From Hahella sp018986435 (lineage in GTDB: Bacteria; Pseudomonadota; Gammaproteobacteria; Pseudomonadales; Oleiphilaceae), in assembly GCF_050749805.1 (NCBI RefSeq), contig NZ_CP192738.1:4774001-4838000 (forward strand): a DNA stretch of 64,000 nt. Reading direction: 5' to 3'. Under the pieces are notes generated by a model that was not told the DNA's origin, searched no databases, and was given only the letters and a program-made list of their open reading frames with translations. The first letter of the stretch is position 1, and each line of letters begins with the position of its first letter. Positions 45,034 to 54,161 of the stretch are shown piece by piece. Position numbers and translations under genes: made by a program.

Positions 45034-48000
45034 TTATTTGGACAGTCGCATCAGTTCGCTGACCGCTGCGGCGGTTTCCGCCGGTTTGGTCCGGCAGAAG
45101 TAATGGCCGCCGTCAGCCAGCTCAATCAACGCTACTGACTCGCACACCTTGCTCCATCCCAGGTATTGCTCCCGATACTGTGGCGTCAGGGGATCGTCTT
45201 GCGCCGCCACCATGGTCAGAGGCAATGCCATAGGCGTCCCGTTTTCCGTTAAATCAGCAAGGTAGCGGTTGGCGCCGCAGGCGTCATGACGGAAGGCTTT
45301 CACCAATTGCGCCAGTTGCGGCTCGGACAAGGCGTTCAGATCGCCGTAGCCCGTCTGCGTCACCAGCCACTCGCCCACGTCCTTCAACGGCATGGATTCC
45401 AGCTCGGCCGCAAGGCTGCGGGAACGCTCCGCATCCGGCAGTAACTTACCGCCGATAAATACGCCGGCGACGCGGCCGCTCTCCTGCAGCAGACCGGCGG
45501 TGGCCAGGGCGGCGGCGCTGCCGACGCAATGTCCCCAAATGAAGACGTCGCCGCTGATATTGGCGCTGATTTCCGCAGCTACCTTCTTCGCAAACTCCTC
45601 GACGGACAACAGCGCTTCACCGGTATCGCTCAGGTTATGCCCCGGGGGCTCCACGGCGAAAACCTGCACCTCAGCGTTCATCTCAGCAAGACGTTCGGCG
45701 AATGGTTTGAAGTTAATCGCGTTGCCGCCCGCATAGGGGAAGCACACCAGAGTGACCGGCGCTGAACGCCGATCAGAGGTCAGCGGCACCAGAAGGTCAG
45801 CCTCGCCGGCGGGCATTTTCTTTCTGGCCACATCCGCCAGCGGCGCCAGAGTGGAGTTGCGCATGAGATCCACCAGGGAAATCAGCCCTTCCAGCAGAAT
45901 CGTGACTTTCATCGCCGCCAGAGAGTTACCGCCCAGGTCAAAGAAGTTATCGTCGCGTCCGATATTCTCCTGGGGAATCTTGAGCGCCTGCGCCCAGGCC
46001 GCTGCGATGCGCACCTCCACAGCGTCCAGCGGAGTCTGTTGCGCCGCCGCAGTGTCGACTGTCTTGCTCTGCTGCAACTCAGGCTTCCGGAAAATCAGCG
46101 CAGATATCCCGTTAACAACCTCAACGCCGCCACCCTGCACATAGCGCCCCTTCAGTTCAGTGGGTCGCAATCCCATGCCGTTCAGGGCCGGGTTAACATC
46201 AGTCTCCAGTCTGTCCGCTTCAGCGTTCACAAAATACAGGTCCCCGACCGCTCCCACTGGGATAAAACGCCCGGATTCTCCCAGGAGATAAACGCCCGCA
46301 TCCGTACTTTCCAGTTCTGGACGCTGCGCCAGATTCACCGGAACTTTAGCGCCCTGCTCTGCAATGGCCGCCAGTTCCTGTTGCGTCAGAATGGGCTGGC
46401 GTCTGGGGTCCGCTTTGGGGTCCTGAGTCATGCTCTCAAAGATAGTGAGATAGTATTGCGCGAAGTTCTCCACCTGCTCCGACGTGAAAGCGTGCTCGTG
46501 GTAGTGCAGGCTGAGTTTCACATCGTCAGTGAAGAAGTGACGGCAGAACTCGGCCCGAATCGCGAATTCCGTCTCCGAGTTCGCCCGCACGTCCAGCAGA
46601 TTGAACTCCGGCATTTCCTTGAGTTCTTTCAACAGATAGAAATGGGTGTAGTTGAAAGCGGTGTCGAACAGCGGCTCCTGCGTCCCGATATCCTGTTTCA
46701 TGCGCGCCATGGGATAACGACGGTGCGGCAACAACGCCGCTTCCGCTTGATACACGCGTTGAATCAGGCCAGCCCAGGACTCCACATCGACATCCACCCG
46801 GAACGGCACTGTGTTGAGGAAAAGTCCGATCGCCTTGGTGGCGTCTTCCGCTTCAGGACGGCCGCTGTGTTCATAACCGGTCATGACGTCAGCATCGCCG
46901 GACACCACGCTCAGGAACTTAAGATGCGCCGCCATCAACAGTGTTTTGACCGGAACCGCCAACTGGTCAGCCAGCGCAATGATCCTGTCGGACAGCTGCT
47001 TGCTGATGTCCACCTCATGAAACAGCACAGACAGCTCCGAGACGGGCTGCGCAGCGTCCAGTTTGGGCAGACGGGTATATGTCGCGCCGTCCAGCATATT
47101 CTCCCAGAACGCACGATCACTGACGGAGCGCAACGACTGGGCTTCCAGGCCGATGTAATTGCGAATGTGATTGTCCACCAGCGGCTCGTCAAAGGTCCCG
47201 CCCTGCAGCAGCCTGTTGTATATGCGGAACAGCTGCGTATGCACCAGAGTGATGCTCCAGCCGTCGAGAGCGGAGTTATGCTGACTGAGCACATAGCGAT
47301 ACATGTTGTCGCGCAGGACATGCACATGCAGGCGCACCAGGCCGGGCTGATTCCATTCGAAACGGTACGCTTTCTCTTCCGCCAGCCAGTTCTGATGCCA
47401 CTGTTCCTGCTCTTCTTCGCTCATTCCCCGCAGGTCGTGACAGTACAGCGGCGCTTCCACGTCCGTATGCACCATCTGGATATACTCGTCGAAGCCATCC
47501 AGGTGATAGCTGGTGCGGAAGATCGGGTTGCGCTTGACCAGAATGTCCGCCGCGAGCTTGAACACCTCCAGATTGATCGGGCTCTCAATGATGTAGCTGA
47601 TAATGTCGTGATATTGCGCCGTGCCGAAAGTCAGCTCGTTCTGGAATATCAGTCCAGCCTGCAACATGGACAGCGGGTAAGCGTCATCAACGCCTTGCGG
47701 CAGACGCTGGCGGTCCTGCTCGCCGAGCAGCTCAAACGCGTCAAAGCGGTGCTGCTGAAGCTCGCCTTTTTCTTCTTCCATCGCCTGCGCCAATGTCGCT
47801 ATCGTAGGGTTGGCGAACAACTGCTGGAAGGTGAACTCCAGATCGAATTTTCTGGCCTTGGCGAGAACTGTGACAAAGTGAATCGAGTTGCCGCCAATCG
47901 CAAAAAAGTTATCGTGCACGCCAACGCGAGGCAACTGCAGCACCTCGCGCCAGATGTCCGCCAGAATTTCCTCGGTGCGGTTACGGGGCGCAGTATATTC

Positions 48001-50307
48001 CGCGGTTTGCAAATAGCTGACCGGCGACGGCAGCGCTTTACGATCCAGTTTCCCGTTCGGCGACAGCGGCATTTGCTCCAGCACGATAACCATATCTGGA
48101 ACCATATAGGCCGGAACCTGCCCCGCCACATGCTGACGCAGGGTCTCTTGCTCCGGCTCGCCGCTGACGGTGACGTAGGCGACCAGCTTGTCCAGACCGG
48201 CGGCGCGGTGCACCAGCGTGACGGCGTCGCGCACGGCGGGATGGGAACGCAAAACCGCGTCGATTTCCTGCAGTTCAATACGAAAACCGCGCACTTTCAC
48301 CTGATGATCCAGACGGCCCAGATACTCGATTTCACCATTGCCGAGCCAGCGCGCCAAATCGCCGGTTCTATACCAGCGTTCAGAGGCGTTTTCAGGATTT
48401 GTGACAAAGCGATCCGCCGTCATTTCCGGCAGCGCATGATAGCCCCTCGCCAACCCGACGCCAGCGATGCAAAGCTCTCCGGGAACGCCTATAGGCAGAC
48501 GGCGCAACTGCTTGTCTACGATATGAATCTGAGTGTTGTCGATGGGACTTCCGATAGTAACCTTGTCCAGAGTGGCTTTGGCGGTGCAGTCAAGATGGGT
48601 GACGTCCACCGTCGCCTCAGTCGGCCCATACAGGTTGATCAGACGGGTTCCATTGGCCGCGTGCAGCAGCTTCTTGAAACGCTCCGCCTGATGCAGGGTC
48701 AAAGCTTCGCCGGAGGTAAACACCTTGCGCAGCGACTGCAAGCGGGACACTGCCTGAGTGGACTCCACATAATCCAGGAAGGCGTTCAGCATGGACGGCA
48801 CAAAGTGCATGGTCGTCACCTTATTCGCCTCAATGGCCGCCACGATTTTCTCCGGTTCACGTTCACCGCCGGGCTCCAGCATGCAGACGCGGGAACCGGT
48901 AAAGAACCACCAGAACAATTCCCACACGGACACATCGAATGAAATCGGCGTTTTCTGCAGGATGACGTCCTCCGCCGTTAGCGGATAGGCGTTCTGCATC
49001 CAGGCGATCCGGTTGATGACGGAGTGATGCTCGATTAAAACGCCCTTGGGTTTACCGGTAGAGCCTGAGGTGTAAATGGCGTAGGCGAGATTTTCCGCGC
49101 CGCCAACCGTTGCAGATGCCGCCACGCCCTCTGCGCCCAGCGCCTTCTCGTCAATATCGATGACGGTATAGCCGGACGTATCCAACTGCAGCAGATGACG
49201 ATGCGTCAGAATGACGCTCGCGCCGCTGTTTTCCAGCACATACTGAATCCGGTTTGCAGGATATCCCGGGTCTATCGGCAAGTAGGCCCCGCCGGCTCGT
49301 AAAATCGCCAGGATCGCCACGATCACCTGCGTCGAGCGCTCGGCCGCCACCGCCACCAGCTGATCTTCCGCCACGCCGGCCGCCCGCAACTGCGCCGCCA
49401 GGGAATTCACTGCGTCATTAAGCTGCGCATAGGTCAGTTGGTCCTGACCACAGACCACCGCCGCCGCATCCGGCGTCTGCGCCACCTGCTCAGCAAAAAC
49501 CGTTTCGAGTCTGACGTCCCGGCGATATTCCCGCTCAGTCGCATTGACCTGCTGCAGCAACGCCTCATCCGCAGGCGTGGTGATGGAAGCCGCCGTGACC
49601 TCTGCGTCAGGCGCGCTTGATAGCTCCAGCAGCAACGTCTCAAAGTGTTCGGCGATACGCTGAATGCTGTCCGCATCAAACAGGCCGTCGTCATAGGAAA
49701 TCGTCAATTCGCCTTGCTCAGCGCCAACGAAATGGCTAATCAGCACCCGACACTGAAATTGACTGGATACCGAGTCGTCAGCCGCCTCAAGCGCTTCCAA
49801 CGCCACATCAAAAAAGGGATTGCCGCCCTTCTCCGCTTCCAGGCCAAACTCATCCGCCAACACCGTCAACGGATAGTCGCAGAATTCCAGCCCCGCAAGC
49901 ATGGCGTCCCGCGCCGCGCCCAGCAACTGCTTAAAATTCGCGTGCGCCGGCGCCTGAATGCGCAGCGCCAGATAGTCGGACAGTTTGGTTTGCTCCGGTT
50001 GCAACGGCTGACCGATGCAGGCCGTGTCGGAGCCGGTGTAGCGACGCAGCAATTCCGCCAGCGCCGCCAGCATGACCACTTGACGCGTCGCGGTTTTGCC
50101 TCCGCTTAACTTATGCAGGCGCTGCCTTACGTCGGCGTCCAATGTATGCACATAGCGCTGATTCAGCGACCCTGACGGCTTCACCCTATCGGGATGAAAC
50201 AGGCTTTTCTCCACCGGCTCAGCTAAAAGACTGCGCCAGTATTTTCCGTGCTCCGGCCGCTGCGCCGCCGCAACCTTTAATTGTCCTTTGGTTTCTATAG
50301 ACTGCAT
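45034..50307 (-). CDS. NRPS 3: half-C, A(Ser), T, C, remnant A, T, thioesterase
   Basis: Protein of 1,757 residues. Order: C-terminal half of a condensation domain (1-235); adenylation domain (255-760) with pocket code D-V-W-H-F-S-L-V-D-K, the serine code; carrier domain (772-845, Ser808); condensation domain (860-1320) with HNSALDG at 1010-1016, so the second His is Asn; an A-domain remnant (1337-1408) that begins at the A5-A6 region and lacks core motifs A1-A5 and A7-A10; second carrier (Ser1462); C-terminal thioesterase (1515-1757) with GHCVG, nucleophile Cys1594, Asp1704 or 1705 and His1735. GAGG precedes ATG. Follows NRPS2 by 19 bases. It should release the peptide, but the last module cannot load its own residue. 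Confidence 0.95.
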   Translation of the reverse strand: MQSIETKGQLKVAAAQRPEHGKYWRSLLAEPVEKSLFHPDRVKPSGSLNQRYVHTLDADVRQRLHKLSGGKTATRQVVMLAALAELLRRYTGSDTACIGQPLQPEQTKLSDYLALRIQAPAHANFKQLLGAARDAMLAGLEFCDYPLTVLADEFGLEAEKGGNPFFDVALEALEAADDSVSSQFQCRVLISHFVGAEQGELTISYDDGLFDADSIQRIAEHFETLLLELSSAPDAEVTAASITTPADEALLQQVNATEREYRRDVRLETVFAEQVAQTPDAAAVVCGQDQLTYAQLNDAVNSLAAQLRAAGVAEDQLVAVAAERSTQVIVAILAILRAGGAYLPIDPGYPANRIQYVLENSGASVILTHRHLLQLDTSGYTVIDIDEKALGAEGVAASATVGGAENLAYAIYTSGSTGKPKGVLIEHHSVINRIAWMQNAYPLTAEDVILQKTPISFDVSVWELFWWFFTGSRVCMLEPGGEREPEKIVAAIEANKVTTMHFVPSMLNAFLDYVESTQAVSRLQSLRKVFTSGEALTLHQAERFKKLLHAANGTRLINLYGPTEATVDVTHLDCTAKATLDKVTIGSPIDNTQIHIVDKQLRRLPIGVPGELCIAGVGLARGYHALPEMTADRFVTNPENASERWYRTGDLARWLGNGEIEYLGRLDHQVKVRGFRIELQEIDAVLRSHPAVRDAVTLVHRAAGLDKLVAYVTVSGEPEQETLRQHVAGQVPAYMVPDMVIVLEQMPLSPNGKLDRKALPSPVSYLQTAEYTAPRNRTEEILADIWREVLQLPRVGVHDNFFAIGGNSIHFVTVLAKARKFDLEFTFQQLFANPTIATLAQAMEEEKGELQQHRFDAFELLGEQDRQRLPQGVDDAYPLSMLQAGLIFQNELTFGTAQYHDIISYIIESPINLEVFKLAADILVKRNPIFRTSYHLDGFDEYIQMVHTDVEAPLYCHDLRGMSEEEQEQWHQNWLAEEKAYRFEWNQPGLVRLHVHVLRDNMYRYVLSQHNSALDGWSITLVHTQLFRIYNRLLQGGTFDEPLVDNHIRNYIGLEAQSLRSVSDRAFWENMLDGATYTRLPKLDAAQPVSELSVLFHEVDISKQLSDRIIALADQLAVPVKTLLMAAHLKFLSVVSGDADVMTGYEHSGRPEAEDATKAIGLFLNTVPFRVDVDVESWAGLIQRVYQAEAALLPHRRYPMARMKQDIGTQEPLFDTAFNYTHFYLLKELKEMPEFNLLDVRANSETEFAIRAEFCRHFFTDDVKLSLHYHEHAFTSEQVENFAQYYLTIFESMTQDPKADPRRQPILTQQELAAIAEQGAKVPVNLAQRPELESTDAGVYLLGESGRFIPVGAVGDLYFVNAEADRLETDVNPALNGMGLRPTELKGRYVQGGGVEVVNGISALIFRKPELQQSKTVDTAAAQQTPLDAVEVRIAAAWAQALKIPQENIGRDDNFFDLGGNSLAAMKVTILLEGLISLVDLMRNSTLAPLADVARKKMPAGEADLLVPLTSDRRSAPVTLVCFPYAGGNAINFKPFAERLAEMNAEVQVFAVEPPGHNLSDTGEALLSVEEFAKKVAAEISANISGDVFIWGHCVGSAAALATAGLLQESGRVAGVFIGGKLLPDAERSRSLAAELESMPLKDVGEWLVTQTGYGDLNALSEPQLAQLVKAFRHDACGANRYLADLTENGTPMALPLTMVAAQDDPLTPQYREQYLGWSKVCESVALIELADGGHYFCRTKPAETAAAVSELMRLSK

Positions 50308-50326
50308 GTCCTACTGCCTCTAAATT

Positions 50327-53300
50327 TTAAAATTCAAACTCGATTTCCGGTAACGCAACCGGGCCACTTTCTTCGTCCTGATTCAGCGTTCGAATCTGGC
50401 TATTCACATCGCTCAGCGCCTTATCAATGATCTCCAGCAGCCGATCACGGAAAGAAGCCATTGTCTTGGCGGTGAAAAGATCCCGATTGAAATGCCAGCT
50501 TGCTCGCAGGCTGGTTTCGCCATCTTCAATTTGCAGGTTGAGGTCATAGATGGCCGCACCGGTCGCCGCCGGCGTCCAGACGATCGCGCCGCCCAGAAAC
50601 GTTTGTCTGCTCAGCCCTGTGTTCTGTAGCGCAAACATGGCGTCAAACAGCGGAGAGCGGCCATAAGAGCGGTCCGCAGCAACCTGCGCCACCAGACGGT
50701 CAAAGGGGTAATCCTGGTTGTCGAAGGCGTTCAGCGTCATGTCGGCCACCTCCCGCAAATAGTCTTCAAAGCGCGCAGCCAGAGCCGGTCGCAGCCTCAA
50801 ACAGAGCGTATTCACGAACATCCCCTGAATGTCGTCGACGCCAGGGGCCAGACGACCTGCGACGGGCGTCCCGATGGTGATGTCGTCATCGCCGGTAACC
50901 TGGGCCAGGAAGACGCCATAACAGGACAGCAGGAACTGATAGACGCTGACCTGAAGACGCTCAGACAGGCGCCGAATGTTCGCCGACCTCTTTTCTCCCA
51001 AATCAAACTCAAGAAACTCCCCACTGAGACTGCGCACCCCGGATCTTGGAAAGTCCGTAGGCAAATCCGGCAGCGCAGGCTTCTCCGCATACATCTTCAG
51101 CCAATAGCCTTCCTGCTCCGCCAGATGGGCCTGACCGCCGTCGCTGGCCAGCCAGTGCGCATAGTCACGATATTGCAGGGGCGACGCAGACAAACTATCG
51201 CCGCGATACAGCGCCTCCCACTCCGCAAACAGACGGAGGAGTGAATAGCCATCAGTCAAAATATGGTGAATATCGAAGAGCAGATAGGTTTTCTCTGTGT
51301 CGCGATAGAGCGCTGCGCGCCACAGGGGCCCCTGCTGCAAGTCGAAGGGTTGGATGAATTGGGCCAGCGCATTGAATACGTCTGAAGCCGCCGACGCCTC
51401 CGCTATCGACACAGCTGGGTCGGCATGAATCAACTGCCGGGTTACTTCCCCTTCGCGTTCAAACGAGGTGCGAAGAATTTCGTGTCGATCCACTAATCGC
51501 CGCAAGGACTCCTGCAAGCGAACCGGGTCTATATCCGCCGGCAGCGCCACCCAAATCGGTAAATTGTAATGACAGGCGTCCGCCTGCTTGGATTGCTCGA
51601 TGAACAAACGCACCTGTTGCGGCGTCGCTTCTATGCTGGCTTGCGCTGGAGAAGCAATCACTCCATGCGTTGGCGCGCTCCGCCCCTGCTGAGCTCTGAC
51701 CAACGTCGCTAACTCCACCACCGTGCCACTGCGCAGAACATCGGCGACGGCGATTTTCACGCCCAGGTCACGACGCGCCCGCGACGCGATCATGGCCGCG
51801 GTTAACGAGCTTGCGCCCAGCTTGATCAGGTCGTCATCCGTCGCCAGATGGTCAATGTTCAAAAGCGAGCGACCTATTTCCAGCAAGACGCGTTCGATAT
51901 CATCCACCGCTTCGGCGCCGCCGGACTCTACCTGCTTCATCTCCGCCAGGGCGCGTCGGTCCACCTTGCCATTAACCGTCAACGGCAATTCAGGCATGGC
52001 CCAGACCGCCGCCGGAACCATGTGCGCGGGTAGTTGGTCGATGAGTTGCTGACGCCAACTATCCAGATCAAACTCGTCAGCGACGCCTAAATAGCAATGC
52101 AGCCGATATTCCGCTGCGCCTTCGGGCTTGAGCGCGAGCACCAAGGCCTCACTCACCGTCGGATGCGACAGCGCCGCTTTCTCGATTTCGCCCAGCTCAA
52201 CCCGAAAACCGCGAATTTTGATCTGAAAATCCCGGCGTCCGAGAAACTCCAGCTCATCCTCGGCATTCCAGCGCGCCCGATCTCCCGTGCGGTAGATCCG
52301 GCTTCCCGGGGCATAAGGATGGGGCACGAATGCTTTGCTCGTCTCGTCTTCCCGTCCCAAATACCCTAACGCCAAGCCAACGCCGCCGACATACAGCTCG
52401 CCTTCAAACAACGACGGCGTCAGACGACCAAACCGGTTCAGCACCAGCGCGACGGAATTACTGATGGGAGCGCCGATGGAAATACTGTCCAGTCGAGCGG
52501 GATCAATACGCTGCACCGTGGATATGACCCCGTTTTCAGTGGGGCCGTAGGCATTCAGAATGACGATTCCCGGACAGGCGGCGTATACCGCCGCCACCTG
52601 CTTCGGGGAAATCACATCGCCGCCCACCAGTAACTGACTCAAGGGCGCGAACATGGCGGGATCATCGCTGGCCAGCTGTGAAAACAGTGAGGTCGTAATC
52701 AACGCAACATCTGTTTTCCGTTCCCGAAAAAAACGCACGAGTTCAACGCTGTCCAGGAGCACTTCCCGATCGACAATCTGCAGGCAGCCGCCGTTGAGCA
52801 GCGCCGCCCAGATTTCAAACACACTGGCGTCAAATCCTGTTGCGCCGGCCTGAGCCACGCGCACGCCGGGTTGCAGGTCGAGATAAGTGGCGCGCCGAAC
52901 CAATCGCAGAACCCCTGCGTGCGTGTTCAGTACGCCTTTGGGACGCCCGGTAGTGCCGGACGTAAACATCAGATAGGCCGCCTGAGAATCCGCCGGGGCG
53001 GACTGCGACGGCGTCTGGATTTGCAGGGCGCGCACCCGCCCGCCAGGCATGTCCAGCGCTAGCGACGCATGCGTCGCACCGGTCAGGGCAGTCGGCGGAG
53101 CCTCTTCACTGTGAATCAGCACGACGGCCTGACTGTCCTCCATCAGCAACTGAATGCGCTCGGCGGGATAGTCAGGGTCCAAAGGCATATAGACGGCTCC
53201 CGCTTTGAGCGCCGCCAGTGCGGAAACCGCCATGGGGATGCTGCGCGGGGTATGAATGGCGACAACCTGACCTGGCTGCACGCCCAGCTCACGCAGGGCT

Positions 53301-54157
53301 TGGGCGAGCTGGTAGCTGGCCTCATCCAGTTCAGCGTAAGTAAGGGACGCCTCACCATGGGTTATCGCCAGCGCCCTGGGGGTTTCCGCTACGCGCGCCG
53401 CAAAGGCTTCTTCAATTCTGGCGTATTCGTCGAAGGGGGTGACAGTCGCCGTTCCCCGCCCCAATCGCTCAGTAATTTCATCCGGGGCTAAAAGCTCCAG
53501 CTGAGACAAAGGTTTGTCCTGCAACAAACCCATCTCCAGAATATTCATAACCGCAGTGCACAAAGGGCGCAGGTAGCCGTAGGATGCGAACACGCCGCCC
53601 CCCTGAACCAGCAGCTCGGCTCCCTCCGCCGTGACGCGCAGCCCCATGACAATGGGCGCACGCGGAGCGTCTCTCTCTCCCAGATTGAACAGCAGGGGCG
53701 TCAGCAAGTCCTGCGCCGGCGGCAGAAGACCATACTCTTCCGCGGCAAGCTTGAGATAAGGAAACGCGCGATGTGACAACGCTTCCGTCATCGTCTTCGC
53801 GATCAGATCAATCACTGAGGCCAGATCGGCGCTGGAATCCAGCGTGAACGTCAGCGGAATAATCGTGGCGTCGTCGAGTTGCACTGACAGCGTCAGACGC
53901 TCCATGTCAGTAAAATGCATCAACGCCGTCAACCACCCCGCCAGCGCCACTTGCTGCGGCGTAACGCCCACCTCGGCGGCGGCGCCTTCAATGGCGCTCA
54001 GCAGGTCTGCGCCAACAGGGATGCTCGCCACCAGACGCTCAACAGGCTCCGCCGCACGGGACGGCGCTTTCAGTTCCGTTGGCGACCACTCTGCGTCAAA
54101 CAGACCCCGCCAATAGGTTTCCGCCGCGCGGATCGCCTCAAGCTCGGTGAAATCCAT
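50327..54157 (-). CDS. NRPS 2: half-C, A, T, C
   Basis: Protein of 1,276 residues from ATG 54157, chosen from GGAGG before it. Order: C-terminal half of a condensation domain (5-230); adenylation domain (245-740) with pocket code D-A-F-L-L-G-A-V-I-K, a non-polar pocket I cannot assign to one residue; carrier (752-820, Ser784 in GASSL); complete condensation domain (835-1263) with intact HHILTDG (964-970). The chain ends soon after, with an acidic tail (LPEIEFEF) that may dock to NRPS3. The C domain would condense the residue held here with Ser of NRPS3. The start lies five bases after the NRPS1 stop. Confidence 0.93.
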   Translation of the reverse strand: MDFTELEAIRAAETYWRGLFDAEWSPTELKAPSRAAEPVERLVASIPVGADLLSAIEGAAAEVGVTPQQVALAGWLTALMHFTDMERLTLSVQLDDATIIPLTFTLDSSADLASVIDLIAKTMTEALSHRAFPYLKLAAEEYGLLPPAQDLLTPLLFNLGERDAPRAPIVMGLRVTAEGAELLVQGGGVFASYGYLRPLCTAVMNILEMGLLQDKPLSQLELLAPDEITERLGRGTATVTPFDEYARIEEAFAARVAETPRALAITHGEASLTYAELDEASYQLAQALRELGVQPGQVVAIHTPRSIPMAVSALAALKAGAVYMPLDPDYPAERIQLLMEDSQAVVLIHSEEAPPTALTGATHASLALDMPGGRVRALQIQTPSQSAPADSQAAYLMFTSGTTGRPKGVLNTHAGVLRLVRRATYLDLQPGVRVAQAGATGFDASVFEIWAALLNGGCLQIVDREVLLDSVELVRFFRERKTDVALITTSLFSQLASDDPAMFAPLSQLLVGGDVISPKQVAAVYAACPGIVILNAYGPTENGVISTVQRIDPARLDSISIGAPISNSVALVLNRFGRLTPSLFEGELYVGGVGLALGYLGREDETSKAFVPHPYAPGSRIYRTGDRARWNAEDELEFLGRRDFQIKIRGFRVELGEIEKAALSHPTVSEALVLALKPEGAAEYRLHCYLGVADEFDLDSWRQQLIDQLPAHMVPAAVWAMPELPLTVNGKVDRRALAEMKQVESGGAEAVDDIERVLLEIGRSLLNIDHLATDDDLIKLGASSLTAAMIASRARRDLGVKIAVADVLRSGTVVELATLVRAQQGRSAPTHGVIASPAQASIEATPQQVRLFIEQSKQADACHYNLPIWVALPADIDPVRLQESLRRLVDRHEILRTSFEREGEVTRQLIHADPAVSIAEASAASDVFNALAQFIQPFDLQQGPLWRAALYRDTEKTYLLFDIHHILTDGYSLLRLFAEWEALYRGDSLSASPLQYRDYAHWLASDGGQAHLAEQEGYWLKMYAEKPALPDLPTDFPRSGVRSLSGEFLEFDLGEKRSANIRRLSERLQVSVYQFLLSCYGVFLAQVTGDDDITIGTPVAGRLAPGVDDIQGMFVNTLCLRLRPALAARFEDYLREVADMTLNAFDNQDYPFDRLVAQVAADRSYGRSPLFDAMFALQNTGLSRQTFLGGAIVWTPAATGAAIYDLNLQIEDGETSLRASWHFNRDLFTAKTMASFRDRLLEIIDKALSDVNSQIRTLNQDEESGPVALPEIEFEF

Positions 54158-54161
54158 ATTA

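Noticed and set aside
46039..48942. A 967-codon open frame on the plus strand, opposite NRPS3
   Set aside because: It lies entirely antisense to well-defined C and A domains; long antisense frames arise from the third-position GC bias of such genes. The translation has no domain features.
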